From Burkholderiales bacterium (GTDB taxonomy: Bacteria > Pseudomonadota > Gammaproteobacteria > Burkholderiales > Burkholderiaceae_F): a stretch of 8,455 nucleotides of DNA. Position 1 is the stretch's first letter. Every line of letters begins with the position of its first letter. Shown in pieces: positions 5,011 to 8,455 of the stretch. A program made the translations under genes and the position numbers. The notes under the pieces are model-generated. The model was given only the letters and a program-made list of their open reading frames with translations. It made no database searches and was not told the origin of the DNA. The DNA lies in assembly GCA_021298875.1 (NCBI GenBank), contig JAJTHJ010000345.1, positions 1 to 8,455 on the forward strand, given 5' to 3'.

Positions 5011-6296
5011 AGGTAGCTCTGCGCCTTGACGAAAAAGTCTGCCGCGCCAAAGTTGCCGGACTTCAGCGCCAGCGCAAAGTCGCCTCGCGCGCTGCTGCCG
5101 AACATCGACGGCGCGCCGGGGTCGATCTCGGCGCCGAAGGTGAGCCAGCGCAGTTCGAGCCCTTCGACCACCGCGCCGAAGGTCTCGCCGCTGGCGACGA
5201 CGAAGCGCCGCACGCCGCGCGCCGCGAGCGCCTAGGCCAGCCGCGCGAAGAAATGCTCGATCCCCGCCGCGACATCGCTGCCGAGCCGCTGTGTGTTGGC
5301 GGCCACCGCATCCGGCGCGGCGGTGCTCGCCACCAGCGGCGGTGTGCGTTGCGCGAGGCACCAGTCGGCGACCTCGTCCACATAGCCCGGCTCACGCAGC
5401 GCGCGGGCGGCGTCCACCGCGAGCAGCGGCTGCGTGGACGCGTACTGCGCGACCTGCCCGCGCGTGGCCAGCGAGCAGGAACCGGCCAGCACCACCAGTG
5501 GCCCGCCCGGCCGCGCGGGCGTCGGCGCGGTCGCTCGCTGTGCGCCGCTGCGGAAGAAGTTCTCCGGCAAGCCGAGCGCGATGCCGGAGCGGCCGACCAC
5601 GAGCGGTGCGTCCGCGGCCGCCAGCGCCAGCGTGCGCAGATCGTCGTCGGCCGCGCAGTCGACGATGGCAAAGCCGCAGCCCTCGCGCCCCGGTTGCCGC
5701 AGCCGCGCTGCCAGTGCTGCGCTGCCCGCGCGCACGTCTTTCAGCGGCACGAGTCCCACGCGCTCGCGCGTCTGCGCTTGCAGCACGCGCACGAGGTTGG
5801 CATCGGTCACCGGGGTGAGCGGGTGGTGCTGCATGCCGGACTCGGACAGCAGCGCGTCGCCGACGAAGAGGTGGCCGCGGTAGATGGTGCGGCGGTACGA
5901 CGGATAGGCTGGGCACACCGGCACGCACATGCCCCCGCCCCGACCCTCCCCCGCACGCGGGGGAGGGAGACCAAATGTGCCCAGCGCCAACCGCAGCGCC
6001 TCGGCCACCGGGCCGATGTTGCCGCGGGGCGTCGAGTCGAAGGTCGAGCAGACCTTGAACAGAAACTGCCGTGCCCCGGCGCGCTTTAGCCACGCCGACG
6101 CGGCGAGCGACTGCGCCACCGCCTCGCGCGGATCGCAGGAGCGTATCTTCAAGGCGACCACCACGCCGTCGCAGTCCGCGGGCGGCTCACCCGCGGGCAC
6201 TCCCACCGACTGCTGGGTGCTCAAGCCGCCGCGCGACAGCGTGTTGACGAGGTCGGTGGCGCCGGTGAAGTCGTCGGCGATGCATCCGATTAACAT
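5007..6296 (-). pseudogene. otnK: 3-oxo-tetronate kinase OtnK (DUF1537 family), interrupted by an in-frame amber stop
   Basis: OtnK phosphorylates 3-oxo-tetronate (3-dehydro-erythronate) at O4 in D-erythronate/L-threonate catabolism. The ATG at 6296 starts MLIGCIADDFTGATDL, the family's N-terminal substrate-binding motif. FKVCSTFDSTPRGNIGP at 80-96, GHLFVGDALLSESGMQHHPL at 141-160 and the nucleotide-domain motif AGSCSLATRGQVAQ at 271-284 follow. At codon 355 (5234-5232) a TAG interrupts the same frame. Beyond it, family-like sequence continues uninterrupted to the TGA at 5007: VRRFVVASGETFGAVVEG, AEIDPG and ALALKSGNFGAADFF. The full reading would be 429 residues, close to the usual 410-425. 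The truncated product (354 residues) lacks the GGETSG-like and KSGNFG parts needed for ATP binding. About 20 residues at 107-127 are a repeat-derived insertion. The frame overlaps denD by ATGA. Amber suppression or a sequencing error are the alternatives to true loss of function. Confidence 0.85.
5908..5985 (-). repeat. Hairpin repeat with 10-bp terminal inverted repeats inserted in frame in otnK
   Basis: GCTGGGCACA at 5908-5917 and TGTGCCCAGC at 5976-5985 are perfect inverted repeats. Inside lies a perfect 11-bp hairpin, CCCTCCCCCGC (5944-5954) and GCGGGGGAGGG (5957-5967), with a two-base loop. The unit is 78 bases, a multiple of three, and encodes an unusual Gly/Pro/Arg-rich stretch (GLPPPRAGEGRGGG) between ALG and CPAYP, where I expect only a few residues in OtnK proteins. 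The central hairpin resembles the one at the end of denD. Confidence 0.7.
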
Positions 6297-6315
6297 GGCG
6301 GCCTTTTATCGTGGT

Positions 6316-6325
6316 GCGGGCCCGC
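6316..6325. promoter_or_regulatory. 10-bp palindrome in the otnK/DUF6524 divergent intergenic region
   Basis: GCGGGCCCGC is a perfect palindrome in the middle of the 49-base gap between two divergent starts. It could be an operator. In GC-rich DNA a palindrome of this length can arise by chance. No convincing -35/-10 pair is seen in this gap for either gene; GATAAA at about 6306-6311 on the minus strand is the best -10-like hexamer for otnK. Confidence 0.25.
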
Positions 6326-6345
6326 GTGGCCGGAAACAACGAAAT

Positions 6346-6753
6346 ATGAAGACCGAACAGATCGACGTCGCGGGCATCGCCATCCGCCTCGTGCTGGCCC
6401 TGCTGCTGGTGCTGGTCGCTTACAACCCGAGCGGGCACTCGTACGTCGGCTGGGCGCTGCGCGACTTCTCGGCGTTTTCCGCACTGAAAGGTTTCGTCGG
6501 CGCCGTGCTGCTGGCCGCCTGGGTGTTCGCGATCCGCACCCCGCTCGCCTCGATGGGCATCCTGGGCATCGGGCTGTTGCTGCTCGTGCTGGGCACGCTG
6601 GTGTGGCTGCTGATCGACGTCGGCGCCCTTAAGGACGAGTCGCCCGGCGTTCTGACCCGGATCGCGTTGCTCGTCGCCGGTACGGTGCTGGGCGTGGGCC
6701 GGTCCTGGTCGGCGATCCGGCAGCGGCTGACCGGCCAAGTCGAAGCGGACTGA
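6346..6753 (+). CDS. DUF6524 family small inner-membrane protein
   Basis: This 135-residue protein has four likely transmembrane helices (about residues 9-27, 44-63, 68-92 and 101-118). The conserved YNPSGHSYVGWAL at 26-38 follows helix 1. A GTLVWLLIDVGAL segment is at 83-95, and a GVGRSWSAIRQRLTGQ tail at 117-131 ends in an acidic terminus. This layout matches the DUF6524 family of proteobacterial membrane proteins, whose function is not known to me. The ATG at 6346 has only a weak GGAA upstream, but it begins the hydrophobic protein directly; the ORF is open further upstream only as antisense to otnK. The gene is divergent from otnK (49 bases) and its stop lies 16 bases from the convergent stop of the helicase gene, so it is probably monocistronic. 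The family call is from remembered motif pattern. Confidence 0.78.
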   Translation: MKTEQIDVAGIAIRLVLALLLVLVAYNPSGHSYVGWALRDFSAFSALKGFVGAVLLAAWVFAIRTPLASMGILGIGLLLLVLGTLVWLLIDVGALKDESPGVLTRIALLVAGTVLGVGRSWSAIRQRLTGQVEAD

Positions 6754-6769
6754 GGCTGCGCCGGCAGTC

Positions 6770-8455
6770 TCAACCGACGGGCGCGAACAGCGCCGCAAGG
6801 TCGTCCTCGGTCAGCGCCAGATCGGTGGCGGCGCCTTCCAGCAAGCGCGCGGCAAGATCGGCCTTGCGCACCTGCAAGTCGAGGATGCGTTCTTCCACCG
6901 TGCCGGCGGCGATCAGCTTGTAGACGAACACCGGCTTGTCCTGGCCGATGCGGTGCGCGCGGTCGACGGCCTGCTGCTCCGCGGCCGGGTTCCACCACGG
7001 GTCGTAGACGATCACCGCGTCGGCGGCGGTCAGGTTCAGCCCCACGCCGCCCGCCTTGAGCGAGATCAGGAACACCGGCTTCGCCCCGCTCTGAAACTCG
7101 GCCACCTGCTGCGCGCGGTCGGTGCTCTGCCCGGTCAGCTTGCCGTAGGGCGTGCCGGCGGCGCGCAGATCGTCTTCGATCAACTCGAGCATCGACGCGA
7201 AAGAAGAAAACAACAGCACGCGCCGGCCGTCTTCGATCAGGTCGGGCAGCAACTCGGCCAGCAGCTTGCGCTTGGCCGAGGTGGCCTTGGCAAAGCCGGC
7301 CCGCGCCTTGTCCGGCAGCAGCAGCGGGTCGCAGCAGACCTGCCGCATCTTGAGCAGCGCATCCAGCACCATCACCTGGCTTTGCGCCAGCCCGCGGCGG
7401 GCGATGGCGTCGCGCACGCGCTTGTCCATCGCGGCGCGCACGGTCTCGTCGAGGTCGCGCTGCGGGCCGTCGAATTCGACCCTGAGCACGGTCTCGGTCT
7501 TGGGCGGCAGCTCGGCCGCCACCTGCGCCTTGGTCCGCCGCAGCATGAAGGGCCGCACGCGCTGCGCCAGCAACCGCGCGCGCTCGGTATCGCCGCCCTT
7601 TTCGATCGGCGTGCGCCACTGGCGGCGGAAGCGGTCGGCGTCGCCCAGCAGCCCCGGCAGCAGGAAGTTCATCTGCGACCACAGCTCGCCCAGGCGGTTT
7701 TCCAGCGGCGTTCCGGACAGGCACGGTCGGTGCCGCGCGCGCAGCAGGGCGAGCGCCTGCGCCGCCTGGCTGCGCGCGTTCTTGATCCGTTGCGATTCGT
7801 CCAGCACCACGTAATGCCACTCGGTGCCGGCCAGGGTCTTCACGTCGCGCGGCAAGAGCGCGTAGCTGGTCAACACTAGGTCGTGCGTGCCGAGCTCGTC
7901 CACGCGCGTCTTGCGTTGCAGGCCGTGCCAGGCCAGCACGCGCCATGCGGGGGCGAAGCGCGCCGCTTCGTCCTGCCAGTTGCGCACGAGCGAGGTCGGT
8001 GCGACCACCAGCGCGGGCGCGGTCAGGCGCCCTTCTTCTTTCTCGCGCAGCAGCAGCGCCAAGGTTTGCAGCGTCTTGCCCAGGCCCATGTCGTCGGCGA
8101 GGATGCCGGCCGGCCCGTGCGCACGCAGGAAGTCGAGCCAAGACAACCCCTGCACCTGGTGCGGCCGCAGTTGCGCGTGCAAGCCGCGCGGCGGCGCGAC
8201 CGGCGCGATGCCCGCCAGGCCCTTCAAGTCGCGCGCCAGCGCGCGCAGCCGCTCGGCGCCGCGACTGGCGATGCCGAGTTCGTCGAGCGCGTCGAGCGCG
8301 CCCAGATCGAACATCGACATCCGCGCGCGCTCGCCGCTGCCGCGGCGCAGCCCGCCGTCGAACCACAGGTCGAGCAACCGCATCAGCGGCGCCAGGCGCG
8401 CGGCCGGCACGGCGATCCAGCGCCGCGCCGTCGCGGCCGGGTCGCGCCGCTCGGC
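6770..8455 (-). CDS. SNF2-family DEAD/H-like ATPase (helicase), C-terminal 561 residues, runs off right edge
   Basis: The frame is open from the right edge to the TGA at 6770, so the N-terminus lies outside the window. This is an ATP-driven double-stranded DNA translocase of the bacterial single-chain SNF2 type. Counting from the first visible residue, LRPHQVQGLSWLDFL at about 96-110 precedes motif I DDMGLGKT (121-128). Then come motif Ia VVAPTSLVRNW (about 150-160), motif II DESQ (219-222), motif III SGTPLEN (247-253), the helicase C-lobe FSSFASML (about 416-423), motif V LKAGGVGLNLTAAD (466-479) and motif VI QAVDRAHRIGQ (495-505). Both RecA lobes are intact. Motif II reads DESQ where bacterial homologues usually have DEAQ. 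GTG at 8410 is only an internal codon: the frame continues (AERRDPAATARRW) to the edge and the family has a long N-terminal region, often with a SWIM zinc finger. Targets and role (probably DNA repair or transcription related) cannot be set from sequence. Confidence 0.92.
   Translation of the reverse strand, partial: AERRDPAATARRWIAVPAARLAPLMRLLDLWFDGGLRRGSGERARMSMFDLGALDALDELGIASRGAERLRALARDLKGLAGIAPVAPPRGLHAQLRPHQVQGLSWLDFLRAHGPAGILADDMGLGKTLQTLALLLREKEEGRLTAPALVVAPTSLVRNWQDEAARFAPAWRVLAWHGLQRKTRVDELGTHDLVLTSYALLPRDVKTLAGTEWHYVVLDESQRIKNARSQAAQALALLRARHRPCLSGTPLENRLGELWSQMNFLLPGLLGDADRFRRQWRTPIEKGGDTERARLLAQRVRPFMLRRTKAQVAAELPPKTETVLRVEFDGPQRDLDETVRAAMDKRVRDAIARRGLAQSQVMVLDALLKMRQVCCDPLLLPDKARAGFAKATSAKRKLLAELLPDLIEDGRRVLLFSSFASMLELIEDDLRAAGTPYGKLTGQSTDRAQQVAEFQSGAKPVFLISLKAGGVGLNLTAADAVIVYDPWWNPAAEQQAVDRAHRIGQDKPVFVYKLIAAGTVEERILDLQVRKADLAARLLEGAATDLALTEDDLAALFAPVG

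Noticed and set aside
5011..5361. Upstream extension of the denD frame to 5361
   Set aside because: It overlaps the otnK C-terminal coding sequence, which is recognisable in another frame, while MKIVIAGG at 5010 is the normal start of the Rossmann fold.
6953..7879. Plus-strand ORF of 308 codons opposite the SNF2 helicase
   Set aside because: It is antisense to intact helicase motifs and has no recognisable domain.
1..8455. CRISPR arrays, tRNA or rRNA genes, insertion-sequence transposases
   Set aside because: No regularly spaced direct repeats, no cloverleaf or rRNA sequence, and no transposase-like protein could be seen on either strand.

Overview
This is a GC-rich window with almost no intergenic space. 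It most likely comes from a betaproteobacterial chromosome (Burkholderiales or Rhodocyclales type). The reasons are the gene families seen (COG3235-type CbiM-like permease, DUF6524 membrane protein, DenD/OtnK acid-sugar enzymes, single-chain SNF2 helicase), the ATGA gene overlaps, and intergenic palindromes built on GGCGCAAT/ATTGCGCC and CCCTCtCCCGC/GCGGGaGAGGG. The first ~300 bases are visibly richer in A and T than the rest. The species assignment is inference.

Layout. Minus strand, 1-1437, read right to left: a small coiled-coil protein (1437-1147); a DUF4258 toxin-like gene and an MqsA-like helix-turn-helix antitoxin overlapping by ATGA (1107-778 and 781-326); and the 5' end of a small secreted cysteine-containing protein that leaves the window at its left edge. 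Plus strand, 1512-3859: a CbiM-like membrane protein overlapping by ATGA a three-domain thiamine-pyrophosphate enzyme. At 3860-3996 there is a convergent intergenic region with a REP/BIME-like pair of palindromes. Minus strand, 6296-3997: a two-gene operon, otnK (3-oxo-tetronate kinase, interrupted by an in-frame amber codon) and denD (D-erythronate dehydrogenase), again joined by ATGA. Divergent from otnK is a DUF6524 membrane protein (6346-6753). Convergent with that is the C-terminal 561 residues of an SNF2-type helicase, which runs off the right edge.

The acid-sugar operon is the most unusual part. The known D-erythronate route needs DenD, OtnK, OtnC (decarboxylase/aldolase) and OtnI (isomerase), but only the first two are present and their neighbours on both sides are unrelated. 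otnK carries a TAG that cuts off its C-terminal ATP-binding part. DenD has Asp in place of a Rossmann-fold glycine. Both genes contain a copy of the same type of palindromic repeat, read in the same frame: one is inside otnK as an in-frame insertion, and one forms the C-terminal tail and the stop codon of denD. Together these suggest a decaying pathway invaded by a small hairpin repeat.

The second point of interest is the toxin-antitoxin pair. A perfect TATAAT lies four bases before the toxin ATG and there is no ribosome binding site, which suggests a leaderless toxin. The antitoxin has a near-ideal Shine-Dalgarno sequence inside the end of the toxin gene. I found no clear multi-gene system that is wholly new.
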